DNA of 64,000 nucleotides from Dryococelus australis (GCA_029891345.1 CM056995.1:83577895-83641894), one strand, 5' to 3'; positions 33,141 to 44,852 are shown, numbered from the stretch's first letter. The notes: generated by a model from the sequence alone, not told the origin. Numbers and translations are program-made.

Positions 33141-34146
33141 CACTCTAAATTCGAATCAGATGAAACCCACTGATTCACAGTAAAATTCAACTAATCTAGT
33201 CAGTGAAAATGGCTCCACTTAGAATCAGCAGAAAACCACTGATAGTTGCAGTGAAAAAAATTCACTGATTGAATTAGTGACGTGAAACAATTTCGCTGAT
33301 TGAATACGTGTCAGCCGATTGCAGTGGCAAATTAAATTATGTTTTTATTGAATTAAGCCTAAAAAATTACGCGAATTAAACATGTTTACGATAGTCTACT
33401 ATTTTATTGCGCAATTTACCTTAATTTAAAGAGTAAAAAAAATTCCGGAGGTGGCTGGGATTGAACTCACACACCTTTTCCGCTACGCTTTTAGGCCGCT
33501 ACCTTATCATCTGCGTTGCCAAGTTAAAATGAAAAATGAAAGGGAAATATGCCTAATAATTTCTCATCGAAACCGTGAAAATTTTAATTGTATGTCCTTA
33601 CTTTTCGTTTTTGGTTTAATTTGCAACGTTAGGATTGTTAAAACGAATAGTATATTTGAGTGCACTCTCTTTCTCACGTTATATGCAGTTTAAACCCTTC
33701 AAACAGAGCACTGTAATGATTTGTACATGAAAACGAAATTAAAGGCGTAATAATAGAATTAAAGGCAGAATGTTTATACTACCTAGTAAAATAATAATGT
33801 TTTGAAAGAGTAAACGCATTTTAGAAAGTATTTTGTATTGATTTTAATAGTTTATTCGTTGTTATTTCACTTGATACGCGTTGTTTGACAGCCATTTTTG
33901 AACGTTGTTTTAAAGCCATTTTTACACGCTGTTTAACTGATCCATCAGTTAAAAATAAACCACTGAAAAACAGTGAAAAAAACTGACTGATGAATCAGTG
34001 GAAAATGTAACTAAATCAATAAGTGAAGGAAATTTGGCATTTTTGCCACTGATATTCAGTTAAATTCACTGAAGGGACTATTGAATCAGTCAGGTACTGT
34101 TGACTGATTGAAACAGTGAAATTCTCACTGATTCAGATTTAGAGTG
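33141..34146 (+). mobile_element. ~1-kb TIR element with dense CACTGATT subterminal motifs
   Basis: Begins CACTCTAAATTCGAATCAGA and ends CTGATTCAGATTTAGAGTG, an inverted terminus of about 20 bp. It is flanked by TA on both sides, fitting a TA target duplication. Both ends (about 33150-33330 and 33940-34140) are packed with CACTGATT, AATCAGTG and related words, as in elements whose transposase binds subterminal repeats. The interior has no transposase. A minus-strand tRNA-like patch (GAGTTCAATCCCAGCC at about 33475-33460) lies inside. Confidence 0.7.
33448..33517 (-). repeat. tRNA-like patch inside the 1-kb TIR element
   Basis: On the minus strand GATGATAAGGTAGCGGCC (A-box-like) is followed by GAGTTCAATCCCAGCC (B-box-like). 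It may be a captured tRNA or SINE head. No full cloverleaf is evident. Confidence 0.4.
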
Positions 34147-34148
34147 TA

Positions 34149-34624
34149 GTGCTATTGTTCGGAAGCTCACTGTTAATAGTTTGGAAAATAAAAATATTTG
34201 CCCTAGAGTAGCACTGGTGTTAGGTTTGTGTGTTCCGGTATTTTCTCCGTTTGGTAAGTAAATAAATGGGAATGTTGTAATTTTTTATCAAATGAATATA
34301 ATTGTGTAATTTGTATTGCGTTAGAACATACGTAAATAATAAACTTTTTTCCTCGCTCAAAAATGAAAATATAACCAAATATGTCCAGTATGTAGTTTAA
34401 TAATAGGTAGTAAGACTTGATTTGGCAAAACGTTGGCTCACAAAATTAATTTATTTAAATGTGAGAATAGAATAATAACATTCCTTATGACAGATGTTTT
34501 TATTTCATCTTTAAAATCGTAACTTCCTATTGACACAAGCATGTTTGCGAAAGCTCAACGCCAAACGGAATTGTATTTTTACTGTTTACGACTGTAAAAA
34601 TCATTGGGAGACGTGCATAATACG
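34149..34624. other. No feature seen
   Basis: AT-rich, no open frame of interest. Confidence 0.4.
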
Positions 34625-34781
34625 AGGCGTATATTTAATATTCTGGCAGGGGCAAGTATATATCCGGCATCGTCCGGCACGATTCTCACATGCGGAAATC
34701 CGGAGTGACCTGGCCGGGGATTGATCCCGGATCGCCTTGGTGGGAGGCGGGCAGGCTAACTGCTCAGTCACCGTGGCCCCC
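34625..34781 (-). repeat. tRNA-derived SINE, complete-looking copy
   Basis: Read on the minus strand: A box GTGACTGAGCAGTTAGCC, B box GGGATCAATCCCCGGCC, then the body CATGTGAGAATCGTGCCGGA and GGATATATACTTGCCCCTGC. It matches 7578-7745 but has a single A-box segment. Its 5' end stops about 3 bp from the MITE-3 end at 34784. Confidence 0.85.
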
Positions 34782-34783
34782 AC

Positions 34784-34999
34784 TTTAGTCCATTTACGGT
34801 ATATTCGACCTTTTTGAATCAAACCATGCATGGCGTGTTTAGTTATTTCTTAAATACGCCCTGTATCACAAGCGTTTTATACTTTTTTCTGTTAAATTGA
34901 AATGTTATTCATATTTTATCTACAAATTGTAATTTTTCATTTATAAATAATCTGAATAAAAATCAGGGAGAAAATAGGTTATGTTGGTAGCGCCTAGCG
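34784..34999 (-). mobile_element. MITE-3 half copy, joined to a MITE-1 half copy
   Basis: Starts TTTAGTCCATTTACGGTATA and carries ATCACAAGCGTTTTATAC. It breaks off at about 34999 after GTTGGTAGCGCCTAGCG, where MITE-1 sequence takes over. Confidence 0.75.
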
Positions 35000-35381
35000 C
35001 ATGCATTTTAACAAGCACACTGCATTTAGCAAAGTTGGTAACGTCGGAAGGGAAGTACTTCCATACTTTTAACGTCCAATCAAAAGTGTTAAGCCTGGTT
35101 CACATGTACACCGATCACGCCTAACAGACGGCTTCCGATCTGCGAATAGTGAAGTGAATAATTTTGCTTTGCGTTCTTTTAATACACATGAGTGTAAGAA
35201 TCATCATATTCGTGAAATATTTACTTTTCCAATAATTTCAGTTTCACTTGACCTACGCATAAATGAAGAGATCAGGCCCATTGCAATATTAATTTTACAT
35301 ATGGTAGAATAATGCACAATGTGCATACAAGTAGACCTTAAGTGGGGCTTTCAAAAAGAGCTCAGTTTAAATCGAACAGCT
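35000..35381 (-). mobile_element. MITE-1 partial copy in reverse, lacking its first ~70 bp
   Basis: Starts within the family at GCATTTTAACAAGCACACTG, continues through GGAAGTACTTCCATAC, and ends with the degraded terminus AAAGAGCTCAGTTTAAATCG / AACAGC. Confidence 0.75.
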
Positions 35382-38089
35382 TTTAATTTGTAGTACTGGA
35401 CACTTGCTTCATATTTATTGCTGCAGGCATTTCTGACGCGTCGTAAGTTTGAGTAATTACGGACCTTGGGATCATTACACGTGCCTAGTTTACATCTATA
35501 CTGTATATTTATTATTTTTCTATATAGTAGTAGTCTGTTATGTTAAAATGCTGTCAGTGAAAATAATAAACATGTGCTTTACCCTAAAGAAAATGTTTGA
35601 AAATATGGAAGTTCAGCAATCTTTGCATTGAATTGCTATAGTCAAAACATAAAACAGGAAGCAAGGCAAAATGAAAGCAACTCAATAATAAAGCTCATTG
35701 GCGCTTAAAAAAACTTAACACCCGTTATTTAAAGTCTTGAAATAACTACCAGACAGACGCAAAGGTTTAATGCTCGACGTGACTTTCATCTGCTTTGACA
35801 TCAACACACCCACAATCATTGAGATTCTGAATACTACGTCAGTCAGATATGGAATATAATTTCTCCTCTCTTTACTCAACTCTTATGTTCATGTAATAAG
35901 AGTCACAAATGAATAAAGACTAGTGCGTTGAACACTCGTATGAAAGAAAGGGCTAACAATAAGTAGTGGGGTTATGTGAAAACGTCTTTCATGCATTCAC
36001 AACCACTCACAGTTATCGAATACAAATCGGTCCTGGATAATTTTAAGTAAACATATTATTTTTAAATAAGTCTTGATCTGCTCCCAACGTTATCTTTTTA
36101 AAATCTTTCTAAGAAATTGAGTTCCGTGTTATCTTCATTAGTGGATTGTTTCATCAGCAATAACTTTTTCACAGTTCAACGCACAAAATGTGGGTAGTTA
36201 CTTCTGCTACAAGTATAGTACGTTCACTATAAAAATTTATCACATACAGAAAGTGACAATTTCGACTTTACTTCAATAAGACTATCTAAAATAGAAAAGC
36301 CATTTACGTTTCTACTACAACATGCAGAGACAGTCGAAAACCAAACCCGAGACCTTTATTGAAGTTAGTCATAATTACTGCATAGCTGAAACCCACAAAC
36401 TTAAATCTACAAGTCACTCCTATTAAACACCAGTACGCATAGTAGGAAAAACGTGAGGATCCTGGTTCACCAGATCCATCATTCCACAGGTACAATGGCA
36501 ATTTCGAATTTCTCTTCTTCGTTTCCTACACCACGCCTAACAACAAAGTCGCATCCATTCAATTTAACACTTTTACTTTATGAAGAGAAAGAGGGGAAAT
36601 AAATAACTTCAATTGTAACACCATTCAAACAGTCCCTTCGAGAGGATACTTGTGTATGAGTGTGGGGGATGGAAGGGAGGTATATTATCATTTAAAAGTA
36701 ATATATCAAATTTTTGAAAGAAAAAAAAATCTGATGCCGAGTAGTTGATGTGACGTACTGCATGAAGTCATGCGGTAATAAAATTACAGTTATTATTCAA
36801 ACACAACACAAAAATAGCATTTGTTGTCCATATTTATCTAAATAATTACATTAAAAAAAAAAACAAATGCACACTTGTCACGAAATTTTTAAGTTTATTT
36901 CAAAGCTTATATCTTTTACAAGCTTAGTTTTTACTGGAAATAATATTATTTACTCACAAACCTATTTTTCTCGCGTCTTACTATCACTTAAACCAAAAGT
37001 TTAGTTTAATGAGCTACATTGGAACCCTCACAAAATCCCACTCAATAAGAATTAAAAAAGCCGAGAATATCACTGAAAAAATTTAGTTTGGAAAAACCTA
37101 TGAGTTATTATTTCACTTCATTCTGAAATCTGCTTTATAACTGTTATTATTTACATTATTTACGCCAGTAGCAATGGTGTAGTTAATACCATACTTAAGA
37201 AAGTTATTCTTAGCTAAGTCAAGCCTTTTGCATAGACCCTGGATTCATAGGCAGGATAAGTAGTCTTACCTGTAAAATCTGCCGCATTAAACACTGCGAG
37301 GAAAAAATCATCGCTGAATAAACATTCGATAGGTGCCAAACCAATTATAACGAATGTCAGTCAGTGACGAGTTGAATTTTGGAGTGTGAGACATACGTGA
37401 ACGATTAACTTAACTGAGTACATTACTTGATGCCTACGGGTAGTGGGGAGATATTATCTAACTTTCTATTCTAATGTGCCACCTAATTGACGTACGTCCC
37501 GTTTTATGATGTTAACGGTAAAAACGTTTTCTCGATAGCATGAAAACAAGTCGTTAAGCAATCGACCTCGGTGGCACAAGCTGTTGTGGACAGCACATTA
37601 CGGGAAGAATTTCTGTCCGCATAAAATATGACAGCAGACTTGAAGTACGACGAACAGTTAACTATCAGGTAGATTTTAAATGATGTGGGATATATCCATG
37701 TTACAATGTTGGTATGTTAATATATGATTATAAATAAATGAAAACTGAACATAAGACGGTAAAATTTATCGTTTCTTCTACGATTAGATCCATAATGAAA
37801 GTTCGACAACTTAAGCATTTGATATTAAACATAATGCACTTTACAAAATGCAGTAAAAAAAGTTCTATATAAATTTGAGGACAACAAAAACAATTCCTAT
37901 CTTATGTAGAGATTAATTTACTACATGTACCATTTACGATTTCAATGCGTAGATATTGCAAATGTTTCTATAGATCTATTTATCCTCCCATTATCCGAAG
38001 GTGTAAAGTTTTCAGAGAGAGAAAACTTTTTAGTAAAGGTATATATGTATAAGTTTATAAAATATCAGAAATATTTGTTAATGGTGGCG
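35382..38089. other. No gene or repeat recognised
   Basis: About 2.7 kb of AT-rich sequence. Open frames are at most 65 codons and show no domains. Confidence 0.4.
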
Positions 38090-38325
38090 CCTTGTAGTCG
38101 GGTAAAGTGAACACTTCTTGAAGCTGTAGTATCAGACATAATGACCAATAAATACATTTCATTGTGGTCTGGGACTTTTGGTTTTGGGTATGGTGAATGT
38201 ATACACTGTGTTTATTACTCACATGGCGGGGTTTACATTAACAAGTGATGGAAGGATATAAATTGGTTGAAAGAAAAAAGTAACTAGGACTTCAAAAGTG
38301 CCCACTTTACCGTGAACAGCCTATA
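38090..38325 (+). mobile_element. MITE-2 copy with degraded left end
   Basis: The left end GTCGGGTAAAGTGAACACTT is a degraded form of the family terminus. The right end AAGTGCCCACTTTACCGTGA / ACAGCC is well kept. Interior ACACTGTGTTTATTACTCAC matches the copies at 46795 and 54680. Confidence 0.8.
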
Positions 38326-38888
38326 GTATAGATGATCATGTGTGCAATACTTAAATGAAGATGAATTTGTTTAAACTGCCTAATGATATAGCGGGCTCCT
38401 AAAATGCAAACCGTTCCCAAGTGAAGAAGAAAGTAATGAATTCTGGCATCAAAACTGTAGAGGCTTTTCTCGTACCTGCAACTGAACCAGCTACTACAAA
38501 GTTCACGTGACAAATTAATATTAATTTCATTTGTTTTTATGTACCACAATTTTAAGATAGAGTTCAGTAAGTACTCACATACAATAACCAAGCACTTTTG
38601 AAAAAAAAAAAAATTCTTTCCTAACTTCTGGTGGACCTGTTGAAATAATAATAATAAAAAAAAGTATTCGCAAATACTAAGTACTGGGAGTTTCTAATTT
38701 TAGAAAAAAAGTGTTGGGAAGTTTGTATCTCTCAGCAGCTGCTTTCTTATTTTATTAATGTTTTGAAAAAGTGAACACTATAAGAAGACGTTTCTTCAAC
38801 CAAAATATCAAAACAGAATTTCCCGCCCGGTTCTACTTTTAGAGCCGTACTTTGAAACAATTTAAAACAGGCCAATGTGCATTCTAGG
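38326..38888. other. No feature seen
   Basis: AT-rich; a 94-codon minus-strand open frame here (38307-38591) overlaps the MITE-2 end and shows no domain. Confidence 0.4.
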
Positions 38889-39314
38889 TATAGTCTATTT
38901 GCAATATCTTCATACTTTTTGAATGAAACTTTTGAAAAATCACCCCAAGTATGACGTGTTTCGTTGTTTCCTAAATTTGTCATGAATTACAAGCGTTTTA
39001 TACCCCCGTTAACATAAAAGTATCTTATTTTTAGTTTAATTGAATTTAACTGATAAGTTAAACATAAATAATCATATTTAATTTATAGTAATATGAATAA
39101 AAGCAGAGAGTGAAGCGGTGTGTTGGTAATACCTAATAAGAAATCATTCTCGTGCCAAATATTAAACTAGTGCATATTAATACGGTGTGTTGTCCCTTTG
39201 GCGTAATTTTCTGCACTTGGTTAAACTTTGTTTTACATGAAGCTGAGGAACAGCCTGAAAGTAGAACATCAGCAGCGCTTCAGGAAAGCTGTAAGCAACC
39301 ATGAATGGACTATA
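38889..39314 (-). mobile_element. MITE-3, complete copy (reverse)
   Basis: Starts TATAGTCTATTTGCAATATC and ends AACCATGAATGGACTATA. Interior GTATGACGTGTTTCG and TTGGCGTAATTTTCTGCACT match the family. Confidence 0.85.
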
Positions 39315-39639
39315 TATGTGGAGTGAGAATGGCTTGTTGTAATGTATTAAATTTTCCGAAGGAAATCCTCTCGGCAAACCAATACTACAGGTGCTGAGAT
39401 GATTATCTAAAAACCAACTACAATATTAGGAAACACATTCCACGAGAAATACGAAACATTACACGGCAAAATTGCAGGTTGCTTTGCTTCCAATTACCTT
39501 GATTTTTTTCAATTTATGGTGTAATTTTCTCTGCAGGTAATTATTTTAGGTAAATTATACTATAATAGTAGTTTGCACATAAAAGGTGCTGTTATTTTTG
39601 GGTTATTTCAGCGTTAACTGGTCACAACGAATAAATAAT
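39315..39639. other. No feature seen
   Basis: Short AT-rich interval. Confidence 0.4.
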
Positions 39640-39895
39640 AAGTTTCAGCATACCTTTGAATCACGAACTAAATTGTAAAAAAAATAAAAATACGTACCAA
39701 GCTGAAAATATGGGGATGTTTAACATTGCTACTATACAAAGTTAGGAACTTTCCTACGCATTTGACTCTTTTCTGAGCAACTACAGGAACGTTACCATGG
39801 ATGTATGGGAAAATATTTTACCATTCGCACTTTGTCACTGTACGTATACACTGAAATGGTAAATTTATAAATAATTTCCTAGAGTGTAAGAAGTG
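39640..39895 (+). repeat. Interspersed repeat E, copy 1
   Basis: Aligns with 57650-57930: GCATTTGACTCTTTTCTGAG, ACAGGAACG, GTATACACTGAAATGGTAAA and AATAATTTCCTAGAGTGTA. The shared end TAGAGTGTA equals the end of the 1-kb TIR element at 34148, so it may be the end of a related transposon. Confidence 0.6.
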
Positions 39896-40168
39896 CACGT
39901 CTGGGCACTCGTCTATTCTATAATGGAAAGCTTACCCTCTTACTGACTGAAAAATCGATGCGTCATAATGTTCTGGTTTTCGAACAGTGAGTGCCTCTCG
40001 TTAGTTCGTAAATGTTAATTAATCGCATATGCCAATGTGTTAAAAGCAACAAACAGGCAAAATAAAAACACACAGCAATAAATGCGGGACATTTTCAGTT
40101 TTGCTCGATTGTGTGATTAGTTTTCTAACTCCATGTTATTCTAAATGAGTTTTCCGGCTAAAAACAGT

Positions 40169-40173
<5 letters not shown>

Positions 40174-40264
<91 letters not shown>

Positions 40265-40265
40265 A

Positions 40266-40314
<49 letters not shown>
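40174..40314. repeat. Compound microsatellite (CT)n(CA)n(TA)n
   Basis: CT units at about 40174-40240 with one break, CA at about 40240-40264, TA at about 40268-40314. Open frames of repeated dipeptides across it are not genes. Confidence 0.95.
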
Positions 40315-40316
<2 letters not shown>

Positions 40317-41004
40317 CCAATCCCATTCAAATTGTAGATTTAATTATAATGTGAAAATGACATGCTGAACGAAGGGGTAAAAATTTTCAGTTGCTAAATC
40401 CGAAATGATTATATTTACTATCCAAATTAAAAACATTTGCACGTGGTGGTAAAGTTATTCGCTGAAATAAATCAGTCAAAAAAGGGATTAGCTTTTTTAC
40501 GGAAGTGTCATTTTCGTAGTACGAACACAAATGTCCGACAAAAATCGTTAAACGATTGTTTTCTCCTACGGAGGAAAGTGAGAAAGAAAAACGTAACACT
40601 CGGATCATTTTGAAAAAGTGTACGTATCAAAGAAGTACTAGTATTCTTTACACGACACAGTTCATTGTAATCGCGCAAGTGTGTAGGAAGCATCCTCGAC
40701 GAGCAGATGTATATCAAATAGCAATATTTTATTTCGTGTCGTGCGCACACCACCTCCAGTCAAATATTTCTGCAGGAGAAAGAATGAAAAGTGATTTATT
40801 GTATTTATTTAAAAAAAAAAGCTTACGTTTTTATTTACAGACATTAAAACCACATGTAAACTAGATTACTTGATAAAACCACAAATTGAACAAAATCTAG
40901 TTAATTTCTAGTCAGGAGTAACGTGAATACATTCCTTAGTAACCACACTTTTTATAGGTTATAGATGTTCTCTGCAGAAGTCTCTTACGTGCACATAGTG
41001 AGAC
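40315..41004. other. No gene seen
   Basis: Overlapping open frames on both strands at 40387-40864 (up to 102 codons) show no domain. Confidence 0.4.
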
Positions 41005-41445
41005 GGCACAGTGGTAACTTTTCGGACTCCTTCCAGGCGAGTGCTGGGATCACGGCCGTAGAAGACAGACTCTCCTATCTAACAATGTTTGCGAATTGAC
41101 CTCCTTACTGACTGATTTAGTTGTAGCCGCAGAGCGCTGCACGCAAACTTTAGCTTTCCTGGTACAGGGATGACACCATAGAGATATGAACTCCATTTTC
41201 CCATTTTAAGATAAAATTACAATTCCCCTTTCTTTGCTAGCCATGCAGCGCTCTGTGGCTGGGTTCATTATCTAAATGGGTCAATTAGGGCGTCAACTTT
41301 TCAAGCTAGTGTCCAGACCTGTCGTCTACGGCCTTGAATGGGATAATTCCTTATTAGAGGCCGCAGCCGACTCCTCAATCGTTCCTGCTTCTCTAAGCGA
41401 CTTGCTCCGTCTGTGATGACCTCGCCGTCGACGAGATGTTAAGAG
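41005..41445 (+). repeat. Probable tRNA-derived SINE interrupted by a small MITE
   Basis: The head resembles an A box (GGCACAGTGGTAACTTTTCG) followed by a B-box-like GCTGGGATCACGGCC. The 3' end carries GTCGACGAGATGTTAAG, a tail shared by many arthropod SINEs and also seen at 8773. A 136-bp inverted-repeat element lies in the middle. No second full copy in this window confirms the unit. Confidence 0.45.
41125..41260. mobile_element. 136-bp inverted-repeat MITE
   Basis: AGCCGCAGAGCGCTGCA at the left and TGCAGCGCTCTGTGGCT at the right are near-perfect complements, about 100 bp apart. It is non-coding. No target duplication is obvious. Confidence 0.6.
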
Positions 41446-41464
41446 TGGGACTGACCCACGCATT

Positions 41465-41860
41465 TTCTGTGAACTAGTTGTTTGCGCGAATACGCGTATC
41501 TCCGTAAATAAATGTTCTAAAAATACGTTTTTTTTTTGCCAGAGAAGATAAAAAACAATTATCTATGCCCCTATTTTTTTACGTTTGTCATATCGAGTGT
41601 ATTCTTTCAGAAAAAAATCCGTGAGTATGGTCAAATATCGCATTTTTAAGGCTTGCTTATGCAGTTTCCTTAAGTGGCAAGAGAAAATTACAATGATACG
41701 GGCATAGTTTAATCTGTGGTCTTTCACCGTGTAATAAAACCCCTGTGTTACAGATCTAATTTGCACAGTACAGCGTCACGACGGAAACACTGCACACATC
41801 ACGGGTACGAACGATGAGGCACTAGTCGTGCGTGTTAGTGTCGCCCGTATCGCTCTCTGG
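41465..41860 (+). repeat. Interspersed repeat G, copy 3
   Basis: Contains GTTTGCGCGAATACGCGTAT, GCAGTTTCCTTAAG, GTTACAGATCTAATTTGCAC and CGCCCGTATCGCT in the order seen in the copies at 31465 and 32255. Confidence 0.7.
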
Positions 41861-42355
41861 CTTCTTGATCTGGGACGCGGGGTCCCCACGAGGGTCCACC
41901 CTACTCTTAAGGGGTCCGCCAGACTGCAGCTGGTTTCCTCGCCTGAGACCGAGAAGCGCGTGGTGGCGATAAGAGCAGAACTGTTAACGCGCGTCGCGTG
42001 AGCCATCGCCGCTAAGCACAATGCTATGAACTGGCATGTAGCGTTCTCGTCGTGCAGCGTGTACCTAAGGGACTTCAAGCGGTCAACGCAGAACCCTCTA
42101 GTATTTCTGTACGTATCCGACGCACATATATTTCGAGACACGGCGCTCTGAAAAAGACATATGGTGTTTCTAATGCGTGCGATATCTTGAAAGAACTCGA
42201 CAGGCTAGTCTAATTTTTTCTCGTAGATCAGCATATTGGACACACGTTGGATAATTTCGTGGGGGAACGTGTATTTCAAGCACTCTGCAACGCAAATCAC
42301 GCGCCAGGTAGGCTGGCCCCTTAAGCCCTAGGCCTTCCATTGCGAACCGAACCTA
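41861..42355. other. GC-richer interval, no gene assigned
   Basis: A minus-strand open frame of 121 codons (41776-42141) starts here and runs into repeat G copy 3. It has no recognisable domain and is Arg/Ser/Thr-rich as expected for a GC-rich interval. Confidence 0.4.
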
Positions 42356-43173
42356 TATAATCCATTCATTGTTACTTCCAGTATTTCTGAAACCCTGCTG
42401 AAGTTCTTCTTTTGTGCTATTAACCGAGTCTAGAAAATAACACCAGAAGGACAACTTCTTGTGTAAAGGATGTGCACGATAAAGTGAGCACCTTTGAAAT
42501 CAACCTTAGAAAAAGTCACTGCCCCTGCCTGCATATGTTTTAACAGGTGCACCGAGTGACTTGCGCCAAGTAAAGTTAGTAACGATGAATGGGAAGTACT
42601 TCCGTATTTTAACGTCGCATAAAAAAAGTGTTATACAACAATGTCAGGGTACTTAAATTATTTCTTTCGCTTTCTGTGTTTTTTTAATGCATCGAAGTTT
42701 AAAAATAAGCAGATATTTTAAATATTTACTTTTCTGAAACTTTCACAATTTCACTTGACCGACGCATGAATAAAGTGGAAGAGGCCCATGAGAATGTTAA
42801 TCACGCATAAGGCGGAAGAATACACTACATACATACAAGTAGATCATAAGCAGGACTTCCAAAAGTGCTCACTTTTCCGTGAACAGCTTGTATTCAATTT
42901 AATTTAACATGCTACTTGTTACTAAGCATTACCAACGCTCCTATTATCTCTCTGATATTATTCACATTAATAATATAACAAATATCATAGTTTACAGATC
43001 AAATAAAAGTAAGAGTTAAATTTAACCAAAAATAAGTTACTTCTCTGACGACGGAAGTGCTAACAAAACGCTCGTAACTCGTGACATTGCGAAACAACCA
43101 AACGTCATGTGGCGTGATTTTTCCAAAGGTTCGATTCAAAAAATGTGAAGATGCCTACCGCGGATAGACTGTA
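42356..43173 (+). mobile_element. MITE-3 copy, interrupted by a MITE-1 insertion
   Basis: Left part 42356-42471 (TATAATCCATTCATTGTTAC, AACCGAGTCTAGAAAATAAC). Right part 42889-43173 (AAGCATTACCAACGCTCCTA, ending GCGGATAGACTGTA). The centre is a complete MITE-1. Confidence 0.85.
42472..42888 (-). mobile_element. MITE-1 copy nested inside MITE-3 (reverse)
   Basis: About 417 bp from GTGCACGATAAAGTGAGCAC to AAGTGCTCACTTTTCCGTGA / ACAGC. It is inverted relative to the copies at 1844 and 53971. Confidence 0.85.
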
Positions 43174-43473
43174 GCTTTGATCAGATTCACGGCGTGCGCT
43201 GTTGCCAAAGTGAAGACTACCTCCGGCTGAAGAAAGCCGTGGACAAGGTCACCAAGTTTCCTGCGCTGGGCGAGCGGCGTGCTCTCCCACTCTTCTCTGA
43301 TCGCACACGAGAATTATTGCAGTATCCGGAGACGAGACGTGCAATATTCAGCAACACGTAGGCCTACCACGCACGTAAATCGCTCCCAAATAATTTTTTT
43401 TTAATTTGTATTTTACGTCGTCCAACTGCCATTACGTCATCTCTAATCATAAAACATGCCCTGTCTAATTCGT
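43174..43473. other. No feature seen
   Basis: Short GC-richer interval without a recognisable gene. Confidence 0.4.
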
Positions 43474-43901
43474 TATAGTCTACATATTCGCGGTTTCTTC
43501 ACACTTTTTGAATCAAAACTTTGAAAAATAAGCCCTCGCATTTTGTGCTTGGTTAGTTTCTAAATATGACATGTATCACAAGCGTATTATACTTGTGTCT
43601 ATAAAAAAGTATCCTAGTTTTGGTTAAATTGAACTCATACTTATATTTTATCTATAAATTATAGTGTTTAACTTCTAATTGTGAGGAATAAAATTGAGAA
43701 AATAGGCATGTTGATATATAGTAAGAAAAGCTCTCAGGCAAAATTTTATTACACTGAGTGTGCACATATGCGGTGCGTAAACCCTTTGGTGTAATTTTTC
43801 AGACTCAGTAAAGCTTTGTTTGGAAGAGGCGGAGAAATGTCCTGGAAGTAGAACTTTATCAGGGCTTCAGAAAACTTGGAAGTAACCGTGAAAGGACTAT
43901 A
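43474..43901 (-). mobile_element. MITE-3, complete copy (reverse)
   Basis: Starts TATAGTCTACATATTCGCGG and ends AACCGTGAAAGGACTATA. Interior ATCACAAGCGTATTATACTT and TTTGGTGTAATTTTTCAGAC match the family. Confidence 0.85.
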
Positions 43902-43919
43902 CAAAGAGGGAAATATACA

Positions 43920-44230
43920 TACACTGTTTAAAAAATCTTTCTGTATAGCAACAAACGCTTTTTGTATATCAACGAAAATCATTTCCTTGACGCTTTATGT
44001 TTACACTGACAAAATTTTGCTATAATACAAAGGGAAGGTTAACGAAACTTAGGTTTGTTATTTTTGAAAGTTTTCTTTATACATTTTTGTTTTATAGCAA
44101 CATCAATTTTCTTTATAGCAAAAATAAATCCTACAGTTTGATGTACACCAAAGAAAAGCGTAAAATTATATTCAATCTTTTCTTTCGTCCATTACAGTTT
44201 TTAGTACCTAACGAAACTTTCTAAATGCTA
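43920..44230. repeat. Region dense in AACAAA / TATAGCAA motifs
   Basis: TATAGCAACAAACG, TTGCTATAATAC, TATAGCAACATCAA and TATAGCAAAAATAA occur at short intervals on both strands. Probably subterminal repeats of a degraded transposon. No ends are identified. Confidence 0.35.
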
Positions 44231-44398
44231 CGTTACCAAATAACAAATTTATTTGACATCGTTATTAAGGTCTAACCTTCGCAATACAGTAACTGCATTT
44301 ATCACAAAGGATACCTCTGATCTATTGTAACCACTACGTAAGATTATCATTGTCATTAATATATAGTTTAAAAAAAAATTGTTATTGACAAACCTACT

Positions 44399-44491
44399 TT
44401 GCAGTCTCTCATATTTAACGATACTTACTTTGCAGTCTCTCATATTTAACGATACTTACTTTGCAGTCTCTCATATTTAACGATACTTACT
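44399..44491 (+). repeat. 31-bp tandem repeat, three near-identical copies
   Basis: GCAGTCTCTCATATTTAACG recurs at 44401, 44432 and 44463, exactly 31 bp apart. Confidence 0.9.
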
Positions 44492-44689
44492 CTGCGGTAA
44501 CAAAACGTGGGTTGCAACCAATAAAGTGTTTCTTAGATTGTAAAATGCTTACAGGAGATGTAAATATCAAACACCTTCCGAGTAGGGTTGATGTGATCAT
44601 AACCATTCTGGCTTCTAGTATTACACTCTTAAGAAATGTTTCGCAAATTTACCACATCATTGCAGATACGTGCTGGTTAAACTTAACTT

Positions 44690-44851
44690 ATACTTAAATT
44701 AATCTATACATTTTATTATTTGATTTATAATCAACATGAATAAAACAAGGTATAAAATAGGTGTTGGTAATGCCTAGTATGACATAGTTCTTATGTAAAA
44801 TTTTATTACACTGAGTGCGCACGAATGCGGTGCGTTGTCCCTTTGGTGTAA
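44690..44851 (-). mobile_element. MITE-3 internal fragment (reverse)
   Basis: Carries ATAGGTGTTGGTAATGCCTA, GAGTGCGCACGAATGCGGTG and CCCTTTGGTGTAATTA of the family. Both termini are missing. Confidence 0.75.
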
Positions 44852-44852
44852 T

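Noticed and set aside
40136-40330. Tyr-Ile/Cys-Val/Arg-Glu repeat proteins
   Set aside because: Translation of a compound CT/CA/TA microsatellite. The same applies to frames at 997-1272, 50838-51087, 51560-52012 and 53373-53628.
41776-42141. 121-codon minus-strand open frame as a gene
   Set aside because: Overlaps interspersed repeat G, is GC-driven and shows no domain.
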